Source of the DNA: Ascarosepion bandense
Lineage: Eukaryota > Mollusca > Cephalopoda > Sepiida > Sepiidae
DNA: 64,000 bases
NCBI GenBank assembly: GCA_037127315.1
Contig: JBBBDQ010000310.1
Coordinates: forward strand, 1,621,001-1,685,000
Reading direction: 5' to 3'
The position numbers and the translations under genes were made by a program. The notes beneath the pieces were generated by a model, which searched no databases, was not told where the DNA came from, and saw only the letters and a list, made by a program, of their open reading frames with translations. Shown here piece by piece: positions 34,101-46,314 of this stretch (position 1 is its first letter; each line of letters begins with the position of its first letter).

Positions 34101-37100
34101 TTTTATGGCAATCTTAGCCAGTGGGTGTTGGGCGATTGATTTATTTTATATATTTTCCGTTAAAACGAAATCTTTAAAAAAAAAAAAGACATGTAATGAT
34201 CTTCTTGGATCAACCTTTTTTGATAGTTTTGAATTTGGTGGTAGATTCTCATAGACTGGTTGCAAGCCAAGGTTAGAGATCCCAATCTTTAAGACAATTG
34301 CTTTGATTATTTATTTTTCTTAAAGTTCACTTAGTACATGGGTGAAGAGCCATTAAAGTTGTAGGGTTTTTGAGTGAGATTGTTCTAACAGAGGAGGAAG
34401 TAAGAGGTGAATATTATCAGGACATGTAGGATAGATATTGGTTGTCTCTAGACTTGAAGAGGTTAAGATTGTAGTGATTGTGGAAGTATCCTCTCAGGAG
34501 TCTGTCCCTCAAAGTAAGAATTCTAGGGAAGATGTCTGAGTAGAATTTATTCCTTACCTAATAATATGAATGAAATGAGGATGATTTAACACTAAGTATA
34601 CAGGTATGACAAGTTGTAGTTGTGAAGATTTTAACTGGTATGACTAAAGAATGTAACTCATTTGAATATTTATCATAGTAATAGCAATAAAGTAGTGAGA
34701 CTAGTCCCATTTTGCTTATGGGATAAGGAAAATATCCATTGGAAAATAATCATATATCAAAAACACACAAAAAAAATTCTTGTTGCACAAATTTGAATGT
34801 CTTTTGTACATGAACAATAACCAAATAAAACACAAATACTTTGAATAATTTCAGTAAAGGAAAGATGTGACCTTTGTTTAACCATTTTTAGTCTGTTCTT
34901 AGCGCAACTACTACAACCTTTGATGTTCTCGTTCTTAGTAATAGTAACAGTAGTAATGGTAGTTGTAGGAGTAGCGGCATGTAGATGTTAGTGGTGGTAT
35001 TTGCTTCTTCACCCTCAGTATCAGCAACACACAGTGGATACTTCCTTTCAATCTCTGATGTCTCTCAACTCAGTTTGACTGCGTTCGAAGATAGTTGAGC
35101 CCCAAGTCCTATTCTCTTGGTCTTTGTTTTGCTTTGCTTTTCTTTTTAAGAGAACCGGCCTCACCTACTCTACTTGTGATGTATTTGTCTTTCTAGCACG
35201 AACGTACTGACATACTACCAAAGTACAACCTCACTTCTTTGAGAATAAACAATTTGTTTTCATTGAATGGTTTTCAGTGTTCACAACAAAACACTATTGT
35301 TTTATCACCTTACTATTATTCTGCCATTCTTTTGTAAATTACAGAGATTCTTGTTCAAAGAAAAAAAGTTATAGATCAAAACATTCTTAATTTTAACCTT
35401 TATTCTTATAGTGTCAAAATTAATTTCTCTTTAAAAGTTCCAAGTTATTACTGTTCCAGTAATTTTCCATTAGTAATCTGATATCCTTTGTACACTTACA
35501 AAAAGACTGTATTTTTGAATTAACTTTCTGTGCATTAACATTTCAAAGTCTTTACAGCATATCATTTACATTTTGGTTATTTGAAGATACCTCTCTTTCA
35601 CTTGGTGTTTGCTGTTTTATGGCACATCCCCCTTCAACACCACTATTACCATTTCAGGGGTGATATTGCCCTTGCCACATAATAACAATTTGTTTTTTAT
35701 ATGATTTGTTGTATACAGTAGTTTTAACCTTTTTATCTTAAAATCGAAGGACACTGGGATTATCTTGGGATTCTGCAACTTGTGTTGTTGTTAATTTAAA
35801 CTTTTAATGTATTTGTTTATATTTCTAAGTTCTGGTTTTCATGGATAGTACAAGATCTTGGTCAGGAGGTCTTTCATGTCTTCTTCCATTCTGGTCTGTT
35901 CTAATCTGTCTGCAATGAGAATGGTCTTTTTACTCCAACTTCCTTCATGTCTCATCTTGCACTACCACCTCATGTGAGTTGTGCTAATCTCTTTCTTCCA
36001 AGAGAAATCTGAATTAATGTTTGAATACAAATATTTCTTGAAATGAATTAGAAAGAACAAAAGCTTCTATCTCCATAGGAGGTACTTCTCTTCTGTGTGG
36101 CTGATTCAAAACATATCCTTTTTCCTGGCTCTTTTTGTCCAGAGAAATCATAATTGTTATTTTTGGTTTTTCTTTTATTGATAGCATATGTATTCTATGA
36201 AGATATGGGTAATGGCCTCTTTATCTATTTGCTCAGTCTTATTGAATTTTGTTTAGTTAACTCTGGGTTTGGTTCTCCTTGAAAGCACAATTTTTTAATT
36301 TTTAACTTTCTTAATTTTTGAATCTATCTTCCTGCAATTTCAGCAGTTAGTAGACTCTTTCTTCTTCCTTCATTTTTTTCCTTTTCTTTTTTTTTTTTTT
36401 TTCCTTTAGTTTGATCACTCTCTGGCAATCCTCAGTGTCACAGCATTATACCTTCTTCATCAGCTTTTATTGTGAAATGCACAAAAAACTGCCCTGTGTG
36501 TAATTACAGATGGAGATGCTGTACTGGTAAGCTAGGGTGTCACTAGGGTATAAAATTGTTACTAATAATAAAATATAGAAAACAAGTCATCAGTCTATAG
36601 ACAAAAACTTACATCAAATTGCTTCTGGTACATTGGCAGTTAAGTGGGAAGCTCATCATCTCACTCTACCTCTGAACCTAGTATGCATAACCCACATTAG
36701 GTGTATATCGTTAACAATTGTGTTACCTTTTAAGAAATATTTGTTTATTACCATATCTAAAACGAAAAATGGTCCTGTAAACAATGTTAACAAACTTCAG
36801 CTAAACAAAACGATTTGTAATGAGTGGATGACAACAAAAACAACAGTATAGGTCTAAATTATTGCAATGTCAAAGGTGAAATTATCATTTTTAGTTTTAT
36901 TGTATTTATGGTGTTTTGAAACAGTGCTGAAACATGTATCTGATTTTTATAAACTTTCTATAAGCCTGTTGGTTGAAATACTAATTTCTGTTAGAATGCA
37001 TTCAGTGTTTTTTTTGCTTTTTGAATACCGCTAGTAATATCCAGTGAAATATTTTGCTTTGTCTGTATCTACTGTAATTTTCTATAAGATTTCATTCACA

Positions 37101-37439
37101 TTTATTGTACTTCACTGATTGATTTATATCAGTTTGCTTTATTTGTACCAGTACTCATATAAATGTACAAGTATTCCTTTTCTGCATTGGCAAATTTAAT
37201 TTGGTTGCTTGTGTAGGTTAAATTTACAATAGATGATTTCATACTTTATGCTATTACAATATTGTATTTGCATGCACAGAATCATACATTTGTCTCTATA
37301 AAAATCACTTTTAAATATATTTTAATGAAAATATGAAATCTACAAATTTTTTTTTTTTTTCACACAATATCCTTGTAAAATGGGGAGTATCTTATGTGAG
37401 GGTTTGTATTATATAAAAGGTAAATATGATAATCCCATT
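31136..37439. other. Long non-coding stretch upstream of the LamG exon
   Basis: No exon with reliable splice sites is found. The sequence is AT-rich but has few recognisable transposons, unlike most of the window, so it could hold introns or regulatory DNA of the downstream LamG gene. GC-richer patches occur at 31300-31600 and 34900-35230. A perfect hairpin lies at 33212-33250. The missing start-codon exon of the LamG gene could be here, but I cannot point to it. Confidence 0.4.
33212..33250. repeat. Perfect inverted repeat, 14-base arms
   Basis: GTATTACCTAGACT and its exact complement AGTCTAGGTAATAC flank an 11-base loop. Confidence 0.9.
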
Positions 37440-37462
37440 GGGTGGGTGGGTGGGTGGGGGGG
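37440..37462 (+). promoter_or_regulatory. Strong G-quadruplex-forming motif
   Basis: Five G tracts (three, three, three, three and seven G) are separated by single T. One-base loops favour a stable parallel quadruplex. It lies about 370 bases upstream of the LamG exon on the same strand. In RNA it would sit in the intron before that exon. A simple (GGGT)n microsatellite origin is equally likely. Confidence 0.6.
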
Positions 37463-37829
37463 TAATACCTAACCTGGCCTTGTTCCAAAAAAAGCTAAGC
37501 CATGATTATTAAAACACTTCTGTGATATACTTGCTTGATTTGAAAGCAATTGTATATTTGTATAGATTTGTTTTTACAGGGTTCTTAAATGGGTATTAAT
37601 GTACCAGAAAAGCATATTCTTTAAAAGAGTGAAAAAATGTTTATTTTTAAAGAATAAAACATCCAGTATAGACTATTGATAACTTGCTATGTTTTATAAA
37701 ATATAACAATTTAAGTCTAATAGATGTATAATTTAATGTAGAAAAATGAATAAATATGTATTGTAAAACATGAATGACTAAATATTTAGTTTTTAATTTA
37801 TTTTAAAATGTTTTTTCTTTGTGTTGCAG

Positions 37830-38402
37830 GATTGCTGATTTTGATTGTGCCTATACCTCCTGTAAAATCGTTTTACCAGTTCACAAGTTCATCTCATCAG
37901 ATCTATCTTAACCAAACAGGAACCATTAACCTACCTCATACTTGGCAACTCAAATCCAACACTGGACTCTCTTTCCGTACATGTTCAAATGGCAAGCTAT
38001 TACACCAGGTTGGTGCTAATGGTAACAGTCTTACATTGTCCCTAAATCAAGGTGCTTTACAAGTGCAGTGGACTCTAAATAGCACTAGGTCCCTAATCAA
38101 AGCTGGGCAGAACTTTACCAACGAAGTATGGTATTATGTTAGTTTGGAATTTTCACTTGGTACACTCCAGCTTAACGTTCGGAAAGGTTCTCGGCTAGTT
38201 CTTGAAAAAATAATTGCCAACAGTACTTACAACAATGATCTCTGGAGTATACAATTGGATGGTGGTACACCTTTACAAGTTGGAATGGACTTTACTGGAT
38301 GTATAATGCCTGGACCTAATGTCTTTTTTACTAATGCAAGTTTTACAGCAGGTGTCATATTCGGAAATTGTTCTCTCTTAGAGCAACAGAATTGTGCAGT
38401 TG
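37830..38402 (+). CDS. Exon encoding a laminin-G-like domain of a secreted or cell-surface protein
   Basis: The acceptor TTTCTTTGTGTTGCAG|GA and the donor GTTG|GTAAGT bound 573 bases. Phase is 1 at both ends, so the exon could be inserted or skipped without a frame change. The first 14 residues (GLLILIVPIPPVKS) look like the hydrophobic core and cleavage region of a signal peptide started in an upstream exon. From FYQFTSSSHQIYL the fold follows a LamG/LNS pattern: WQLKSNTGLSFRTCSNGKLL, LSLNQGALQVQW, EVWYYVSLEFSLGTLQLNV, IQLDGG then GMDFTGCIMPG and FGNCSL. The GC..NC pair near the end fits the usual LamG disulfide. Six sequons are present (NQT, NST, NFT, NST, NAS, NCS). It ends QQNCAVG, as if a Cys-rich module such as EGF follows. 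Neurexin, CSPG4 and other LamG proteins are alternatives; I cannot name the gene. The ATG at 37808 lies in the intron and is not the start. Confidence 0.85.
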
Positions 38403-38946
38403 GTAAGTTTATTCAAGTCTATTTGTATATGGAAAGTACGGCACAGATTTTTGTAAGTGAAAAACTATGCTAAATCTGCCAAGTCGAGTAAAGTCTAATT
38501 CAGTACTGTCCCTAATCCAATCTATTATTTTGTAATTATTGTACTCAGTACATTTTTTATCATCTTTTTAATAGATTTTTTAAGGTTGCATTTCTCTTGA
38601 AATGACTATTTACATAGAATTTTAAGGTACCTTAAGAGACAATTGACTTACTGGGTTGTTCACTGTGGCGATTAATTTTTGTAAATATAGTCATCCGCAG
38701 ACAGTCCTGTTTCACTGTATCACACCTCATCAGTATAGTTAGACATCTGATTGCTTCTAGCCAGGATTGAAACCCAACTGAATTGACATCAGTTGGCGCT
38801 TCTACATCTGAGCTATGGGTGCTTGGTAGAGGAAGGCGGACTTTAGCGTGTGATATACAATGTAAACATATGCCAGTAGTCAAGAGTGGTAAATTCATTA
38901 CTGAATGACTGACGCGTAAATGTTTGAGTAGCTATTGCTTTTAAAG
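38403..38946. other. Intron after the LamG exon, first part
   Basis: The donor GTAAGT at 38403 opens the intron. No further exon is recognised. A mildly GC-richer patch at 38640-38900 has no clear coding frame. Confidence 0.5.
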
Positions 38947-38957
38947 TTTTTTTTTTT

Positions 38958-39000
<43 letters not shown>

Positions 39001-39005
39001 CACAC
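38947..39005. repeat. Compound microsatellite T13-(TG)10-(TA)11-(CA)n
   Basis: Direct reading shows poly-T, then TG, TA and CACAC tracts in series, ending at the border of the perfect hairpin at 39006-39067. Confidence 0.92.
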
Positions 39006-39067
39006 ACTGTAATGGTTGTTACAATGTTTTTAAATTCATTTAAAAACATTGTAACAACCATTACAGT
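39006..39067. repeat. Perfect hairpin, 29-base arms with a 4-base loop
   Basis: The arm 39006-39034 starts ACTGTAATGGTTGTTACAAT and ends GTTTTTAAA. The arm 39039-39067 is its exact reverse complement. The loop is TTCA. No mismatch is present in 29 pairs, so the structure is young or maintained. It lies in the presumed intron after the LamG exon. Confidence 0.95.
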
Positions 39068-42000
39068 ATAAGGCTCTACATTTGTATCGAGCACTCTTTA
39101 TAAAAGTAAATGCATGAACAAAAAGGTAAATAAACCTACGAGTTCAACAACTTAGTTACAATATATATATATATATATATACAAGTCCTTGTATTTTTCT
39201 ATCATTAATAGTTGAATTAAGCTGAACTTATTGGTTTGAATATATTTTGAACTTGTTTTAATCAGTGTATATTGGTTATTTTGGAATAAATTCCTTTGTT
39301 TTGATCATATTTTGGGCAAATATATTGTCCAGCCTTCCTCCAGTGTCATTTAAAGTTTGGAAGTTTGACTTTTGCTCTAAGCATGTATGCACTTCTCCTC
39401 TCCTACCCCAACACATTCAATGATTGCTCTTTTTCAAATTGTCTCTTTTCTTGACCACTGTGCTGGACATCTGACATTCCAGTGAATTTCTTGAACTTTG
39501 TCAAAGCTTTAATTTCTGAGTCATATTTCCCAAATCCTCTTTCATTTCTTGTTATCTCCTGATTAACAGCTTCCAAAATCTATTAATATCCCTAATTTGT
39601 CTGCCGACTATGATCTGATCACAGAATGTGTACGCACATTAACATTTTTGTTTTTTCAATGCCATGGTTAGAACACAAGTTTTATAAAAATTGTGGGCAT
39701 ATTCTTTATTCTCTCACATATTAAATACAAACTATCATTTTGATTTTTAAAAAAGTGATAGACCCATCTATATCTCAATTCAATTTATTGAAAATTATGA
39801 TTTTAATTACATTTTTCTATTCTAGCTAAGATAATAGTTAAATAATATGATATTAAAATAGATATTAGTTGAACATCTTAATAAAATTTTAATTATATTC
39901 TGTTTTCTTTAACACCTAAATTAGTATAACATGATATTTTAAAAAATACTATTTATAGCTTTACATTTTACAAAATCTTGTGAACTTATGTCAGGCTGTG
40001 AAGCATGCTTTTATTGCTCTAAAAAGATTTTGAAATTTGTTTTTGTTCATATTCAATTGAGAAGATTCTTTTGTTTGAAAGATGACTTTTTGTCAAAAAC
40101 ACTGACATAAAGCAATTCACATGGTTCAGCTTGTTTTTGTTTTACCTACACAAAATCCTAAAAGCAAAAAAAAAACAAAAAAACTGACTACTGAAACACT
40201 CCAATTAGATCCAGTTTGCTTGATGCATGTAGACATAATAGATGTGCAGAGAACGTACAAATATAGCTGTGTGTATGTGTGATAGATGGTTTGGATCTTC
40301 ATACATGTTCAACAAGTAACAAAGAAGAAAGAATTAATTATCTTTGTTCCAACTTGACTGGTGGGAAATAATGAGATAAAACAACTACTTAAGTGCTTTT
40401 TTTGTTTTTCTTACATTTTGGTGAACAAGATCATTCAGAATTGCCAAGGCCAAGCCAGTTTCAGTTCTTTTGGAATCAACCTGATATTCAGCCATCATCA
40501 AATATTGGACTTTTATATCTAACATAGCTCAAAGTTTTTGTATGCTCACAAAATTAACAAATGAATACCAAACATTTTGTATACTTCTAACATGTAGAAT
40601 GACTTCTGCTATTTATTGGAGAAATATATCTGCAGTAATAGGTTGCATTAATTAACCAACTAAAGTTAAAAAAAAACAAAAAAAAAAACTCATTATCAAT
40701 CACACACAAAATTAGCGTCTGCTAATTTTTGCTCTGTGACAAGTGACTAAGATGTAGAATTATTTTGTTTTCTATCCCAGCCTTCTATAAAAAATAGAAA
40801 GGGGGTTTAAGACAAGAATGTGTCCTCTTAACAATTATTCAAACCTGTAAGTACCTCCACAAATTGGCTGAAAGAAATGAGCATACACAATGAAAAAAAT
40901 ACCCCAAACTTATAAAAACAACTTTATCATTAAAATCTTTAAGAAGAAAGACCAAAGGAATTTTTTTATTATATTTTTTTACATCCTTTTCAGAACATTT
41001 TCTTTTTGTCAAACCTGGCTCCCAGTTACTGAAAATCTGCATTTAATCATTAATAGAACTTGTAATAAAACTAAAACAATATTATTTAATTAGAAAAGCT
41101 TTTAATTGCTTTTATGAATAAGATATATAACGGACACTATTAATTTAAAAAAGATTTTTATTTTCAATTGTTTACAAGAATTATTTTTATTTTTTTAAAA
41201 ATGTTTAATTATATAATGTGTATGGATGTTTGTATTTACAAAAATTAGCATGTTTATATCTGCACAAAAAAAATTCAAAATTCTTTTTAAAATACAGCAC
41301 TGTGTGTGCTGAATTGTAGTAAGCTCTTTATATTCTTGATTGTCTACTTACTGAAAAAAATCACCAAACTTGTACAAATTAATACAGGATTTTAAAATTT
41401 AGAACTTTATAAATTATTTTTTGGACTTTAAATTTATTCTAATTACCGCTCTTATTTTCTTTTAAATAAGTGCAGTGACTATAGTAAATTCAAAGCCAAA
41501 GCGCCTAAAATTCAATAAAACATTAGATTATGGAGAATATTTTCCTAAATTTTTAAGACTACTCTGTAGTTAAGAATTTTATGAAAAAGCATTCATGCTA
41601 TATTCAAGTAATTTCTACAGATATGTCTTCCCCTAGGAAAAAATAAGTTAAATTTTCAAACATGCTATCAACACCTTAAATAATTGCAAGTTGTAATGGC
41701 CCTACATGTACTGCAGCCACAGTAGAAGTGATGTTTCTTTGGGCACAACACCCTGACAGAACTCAACTCTCTCTAGGCTGGTTTGAATTTAGTTTTCTTT
41801 CTCTTTGACTGGTTGCCACTAAAATCTATAGAATTCAGTTTGTCCTGCTATTTTAATCCTAGCATGGGGGAGAAGAGATGGATTCATACCTTTCCCAAGA
41901 ATATTAACACACAGAAAAAAGAAAAAAAAACTCCTTCCAGTCAATTTAGATTAGTTTTGAAATACAGCAAAGTATTTTACTTTTTGGAAATATTAAATCT

Positions 42001-42070
42001 AATCTATTAGCTTGAAATTAAAAAATAAAATAAAGGGTTCAAAAATATTTTTCATTCTTAAAAATTTATT
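39068..42070. other. AT-rich non-coding stretch
   Basis: A (TA)n microsatellite lies at 39161-39180. A-rich runs occur at 40168-40185 and 40668-40688. No exon, RNA gene or known element is recognised. Confidence 0.45.
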
Positions 42071-42079
42071 TTAAACTTT

Positions 42080-42660
42080 AGGTATCACATTTCTATACAA
42101 TGAGCTGATTCTGAGAGGATTCATTATTGGTGGCCACACTCTTAACAACAATAGATATACAGATGACACAATGTTGATAGCAGATGCAGAAAAGAAACTT
42201 AAAGAACTCCTACAGAAGGTGTTGAAGGAATGTAAGAAGAAAGGACTAAACATCAACTGCAAGAAAATAGAATGCATGGATGTTATAAAAAAAGAACAGC
42301 TCAATATGCAATTTACAAACTGGAGATACCTAAAATCAAACAAATACAACTTCAATATCTGGGAAGCATTTTCATAGAGGAAGGAAATTGCAACACTGAA
42401 ATCTGAAAGCACATTGGGATAAGAAGCCTTTTAAAATCTAATTAAAGTGTTAAAAAATAGAAAAGTGTACTGAACTGTTATGTAATATCAGTCCTTGTAT
42501 GGCAGTGAAGGCTGGACAATTTCTTCACAAAAGAGACTTGAAGCAACAGAAATGTGGCTCTACAGAAGGATGCTGTGAATACTATGGGCAAAACATGTAA
42601 GCAATCATAAAGTTTTCAGGAAAATGGTAACAAAAAGGTTGGAAAATTTGATACTCACAG
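42080..42660 (+). mobile_element. RTE-like LINE family A: RT catalytic core and C-terminus, decayed
   Basis: The frame reads YNELILRGFIIGGHTLNNNR, then YTDDTMLIADAEKKLKELL (the catalytic YADD box as YTDD, 42157-42168), KECKKKGLNINCKKIECM and, after stops, SLYGSEGWTISSQKRLEATE followed by MWLYRRML and WAKHVSN (42570-42600). The same C-terminal block opens this window at base 25. The copy begins abruptly within RT, so it is 5'-truncated, as is usual for LINE insertions, and it stops before the end of the ORF. Confidence 0.82.
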
Positions 42661-45573
42661 ATGGATTGAAGAGCAGACCGAAAGGTTAAGAACTTAAGCT
42701 TATAACTTGTATAGAGCTCTTATTACATTAAAACTGGACTATGGTTGTATATTTTATTGTTTTGCTATAGAGAGAAACTACTTATTCTTTCATGTGCCGT
42801 GTCCCTTCAGGACGTGGACGGTCATGATTTTCCAGAACTTTCTAACATTTGTAGTACTTAGGTTAGAAGAGACAAACATTGCTATGTTCTGCCAACAGTT
42901 TACACAAGCTTGTTAGGTTATTCATTGCTTTCATTTATTTCTCTTGCCTTCAACTTGTCTTGTGAGTGTCAAAATTTTCAGGTCTTCTTTTCTCATTATA
43001 TGCCCTAGAATTTCAATTGTCTCTTTCTGATTCTAAGTATAATTGTTGTTTTTTTCCCATTAAATCAGGGACTAAAATAAATACTAAGAGTAGCAATAAA
43101 ATTGCTTGATATGGATAAATTTTTATGCATTTTTCACTATTTTAACTTAATGTTTTAAAAATTAAAATAATTTAGTGGAATCCTTATTTTAATGTTCTTA
43201 GTTTAGTTTCTTTTTCATTAAAAAAAAAATACAGATCCTCTGAAAAATTAAGTGCTCATAGAATGAAAGCTATTTGGAAAAAAGGTAAAATGAAGCCAAA
43301 ATAGTTTGTTTGACAAGAAAATAATTTGGCTAACATTTTTTTTTTTTAAATAGCATATTTATAAGATATAGAGGTTGATATGTCACTAAACAAAATTGAC
43401 AAAACCATAATTTTAGCATGATCAGCTGTTCTACACAAATATTTTAACTCAAAAATGTCCACAAAATTAAACATTCTTCAGACATAAAAATGTGGTAAAA
43501 AATATAGAAATTTTCTTAAACTGCCGAACTGCTCTGTTGATGTTATGAAAATAGTTAATTTTAAAAATTCAGCAATTTTCAGATAGTAATACTGAGGATT
43601 GTATAATGGGAATGGATATTTACTGCATAGAAATAATTCATTAGGTCATAAATGACTGGAAAACTAATCTGGATGTTGCATTTGACATACTTTATAAATG
43701 AGGTCTTTTCTAAATTTTGTTCATTTTTCAGATACTTATAAAAGTACTTAAGATACACCTAAGGTGCTCCTATTTTGGTAATCTACACTAAACATTAAGT
43801 ATTGTCACAAAGTTTCAAACCTGTATATGCAATATCCTTTGAAATATAAATGTCTGGATTTTGTTGAAAGCCTTATTTCGCAAAATGCAAAAAATGCAGC
43901 AAAATTTCAAGATGCTCTGATTTTAAAACTATTAAAAATACAGATCTAATATTTGTGATTTTTCAAAGGATTTGATGAAGAAACACATTTCAATTTTCCC
44001 AGATATTTCTGAGAGGCACACCTGTTGCCATTGTTTGATTTGAGATTAAATTTGAGAGTGTATGTGGATATGTAAGAACTGTTTTAATCATTTCAAAATT
44101 GAGTCCTCCAAACATAAATTATGTAAAACTACAAAACTGAGCCCTTTCAATTAGTGGAAAGAAATTTAAAAAAAAAATTTTTTTTTTTTTTTTTTTTTCA
44201 CCTGGATGATGTGAAATGGTTAAGAAAAGATGATGTGGTGTTAAAATAAATTTTAACTTATCAAATAATTTATGCTTTAATATTGCAGAAATTTGAATAA
44301 TGACCTATTCTTTTACAAATTTACATATACTTGTTGCAAAAACAAAATTTTTTTTTTTTAAAGATGTTTGATATTCTTTGGAAAAATGTTTTTTCTTTGC
44401 TCAACTTGTAATGTTGATGCAAAAATAATCATTATTGTATATGGCTAAATATTGGTTATGTATGATACATAGGCAGTTATTATAGACTCAAATTTCAGTT
44501 TTTCTATAGTTATTGTTAAATCTTTATTATTTTTTCATTTGTTTTTTTTTATACAAAAATTTGAGGCAATAAGTGAATTTTAGCTTTGCTTTTGAGCTTG
44601 CTTGTGCTCAAACTAGAGAGGCACTTAATTAGATTAAGATTTACTTTTACTGAGCATAATCAATGTTATACCTCAGTAAGATTATTTGGCAATTATCACT
44701 CCATTGTGCAAAGGCTTAAAGTACTTACTTGATTTATTGCTGAAGTGATTTCTAGTTGTTTCCAGTGTCAAAATGAAAAACATCTCCACTGATAACATTA
44801 CTCATGTATTTTGTTGGTGTTTGATTTAATTTCTGTCAAGTACTTAATTGTATCAAGTTGTAAATCTAAATAGAACAGCAAATATTAATTTCATGCCCTT
44901 CAAATTGTCCATTATTCTCCAGCCTTTCATTTTACTTGAAGCAGGTTATATGTTGAAATAGCAAGCATAATGGTTCTTTTATATAGCATACTGATTAAAA
45001 TGGAAGATAGCAATAACTGTATGATGTGAAAATATGTATAATCTAATATTTTTGCAAAGTTACCATACATTTTTTTTTGTAAAGTAACTTAAACAAATAA
45101 ATTTTAATGTTTATTATTATCATTATCACAACAGTCATTAGTTCTATGAAACTCATCAATAGTCTGTACCTATCCTGAAGCTTGGACCATATTTCTTGTA
45201 CTTTTGTTCTGAAATGAACTTTGGATAGTTTATCACAGAATTTCCTCTTTATCTGAGAAGGGTTATTTGTAATTTAGAAAAGTTGATCATTAAAATTGAC
45301 ACAAAATGCCTGTGGTTTTTAATGAGATATGTATAATATGTGGATTTGTAGGATGTATAATAGTATCTGAAGCAAAAGTAATGAGACCGAGTGGAAAATT
45401 TTCTTAAAGATGCATTTTGCTGCAAGTGTCTGCTATCTCTCTGGCTTCTTCAGGTTAGAATGAAAGAAAGACAAAATTGTACATAAAAATGTGTTGAAAT
45501 ATCTGAGGGTAAGTGGAAGACCATAAATCAAATTATCTTATTGCATCTAATGACCAGACCTCAGAGAGATTGT
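42661..45573. other. Very AT-rich non-coding stretch
   Basis: Poly-A and poly-T runs occur at 43333-43348 and 44168-44199, where an A9 and a T20 tract form an A/T hairpin. No coding or RNA feature is recognised. Confidence 0.45.
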
Positions 45574-45640
45574 GTGTGTGTGTGTAATATCTATCTCTCT
45601 CTTATATATATATATATTTATATATATATATATACACACA
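45571..45640. repeat. Compound microsatellite (TG)n, (TC)n, (TA)n, (CA)n
   Basis: Tracts of TG, ATCTCTCTC, TATATA and CACACA follow one another. They end ten bases before the left arm of the long hairpin at 45651. Confidence 0.9.
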
Positions 45641-45650
45641 TGACAAAAAA

Positions 45651-45859
45651 TATTTAGGTGTTACTACTGTCCACAACTAAAAGTTTCATATGGACATAGA
45701 GGTTATATTACTGTCACAAACTCCTCAGGTGGTGAAAAAGTAATGATACACATGAGTATTATATTACTTTTTACCACCTGAGGATTGTGTGACAGTAACA
45801 TTACCACCTTTTATGTCTACATTAAACTTTTAGTTGTGAACAGCAGTGACATTTAAGTA
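45651..45859. repeat. Long inverted repeat, about 95-base arms and 18-base loop
   Basis: The left arm 45651-45744 contains CACAACTAAAAGTTTCATAT, TACTGTCACA and CCTCAGGTGGTGAAAAAGTA. The right arm 45763-45859 is its reverse complement at roughly 85-90 percent by eye (TACTTTTTACCACCTGAGG, TGTGACAGTA, AAACTTTTAGTTGTGAACAG). Transcribed, it would fold into a near-continuous duplex. It directly precedes a tRNA-derived SINE and may be a MITE-like fold-back element. No protein is encoded. Confidence 0.85.
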
Positions 45860-45896
45860 CAGTTTTTCATATTATGCTTGCTTTATTTTTGTCATT

Positions 45897-46186
45897 GTGG
45901 TGCAGTGGATATTGGCTTGGAAAGAGAAATCGGAGAGCTGAGTTTGAATTCCAGTTGAATTTGTTGCATTCACTTGTGTGCAAATACCCTTGGAAAACAT
46001 TAATCCGTCTCTTCCCTCCAGCTATGGGCTAAATAACAGGACAGATTGGGTTCTACAGCCTTGGTTTGCAACCAGTCTACTGCAGAAAGTAATGGCAACC
46101 TACTGTGGGAAAATCTTGTCCAGTCAGTCATGTTTCTTTCGAGACGTGATCCCCTAAGTGTGTATCACGTATGGCACTTAACTGAC
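45897..46186 (+). mobile_element. tRNA-derived SINE, copy 1
   Basis: The head GTGGTGCAGTGGATATTGG resembles a tRNA A box and AGTTTGAATTCCAG a B box, the two internal pol III promoter elements. The body has GGACAGATTGGGTTCTACAG and GCAACCTACTG and ends ATGGCACTTAACTGAC. It is about 84-88 percent identical by eye to copy 2 at 46777-47070. No LINE RT is encoded. The 83-codon ORF that overlaps it is not a gene. Confidence 0.85.
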
Positions 46187-46281
46187 ATATACCTTCCATT
46201 GAGCATTGTATTTGCTGTGTCTAAAAATTTACCTTACATATATGTTGGATTTTATTATGCATGTCAGTGTTTTTGTAATAA

Positions 46282-46314
46282 AATATTCATTGATTAATAC
46301 AATCAATGAATATT
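46282..46314. repeat. Perfect inverted repeat, 14-base arms
   Basis: AATATTCATTGATT and its exact complement AATCAATGAATATT flank a 5-base loop. Confidence 0.9.

Noticed and set aside
37808..37829. ATG codon in frame with the LamG exon, which would extend the protein by MFFLCVA
   Set aside because: These bases are the polypyrimidine tract and AG of the splice acceptor (TTTTTTCTTTGTGTTGCAG). A start here is less likely than an upstream exon.
45897..45975. A functional tRNA gene
   Set aside because: Only the A and B box-like head is present. No complete cloverleaf can be folded, and the unit is repeated with a SINE body.
46046..46297. 83-codon ORF
   Set aside because: It overlaps the SINE copy and continues into flanking AT-rich DNA. 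No domain is recognised.
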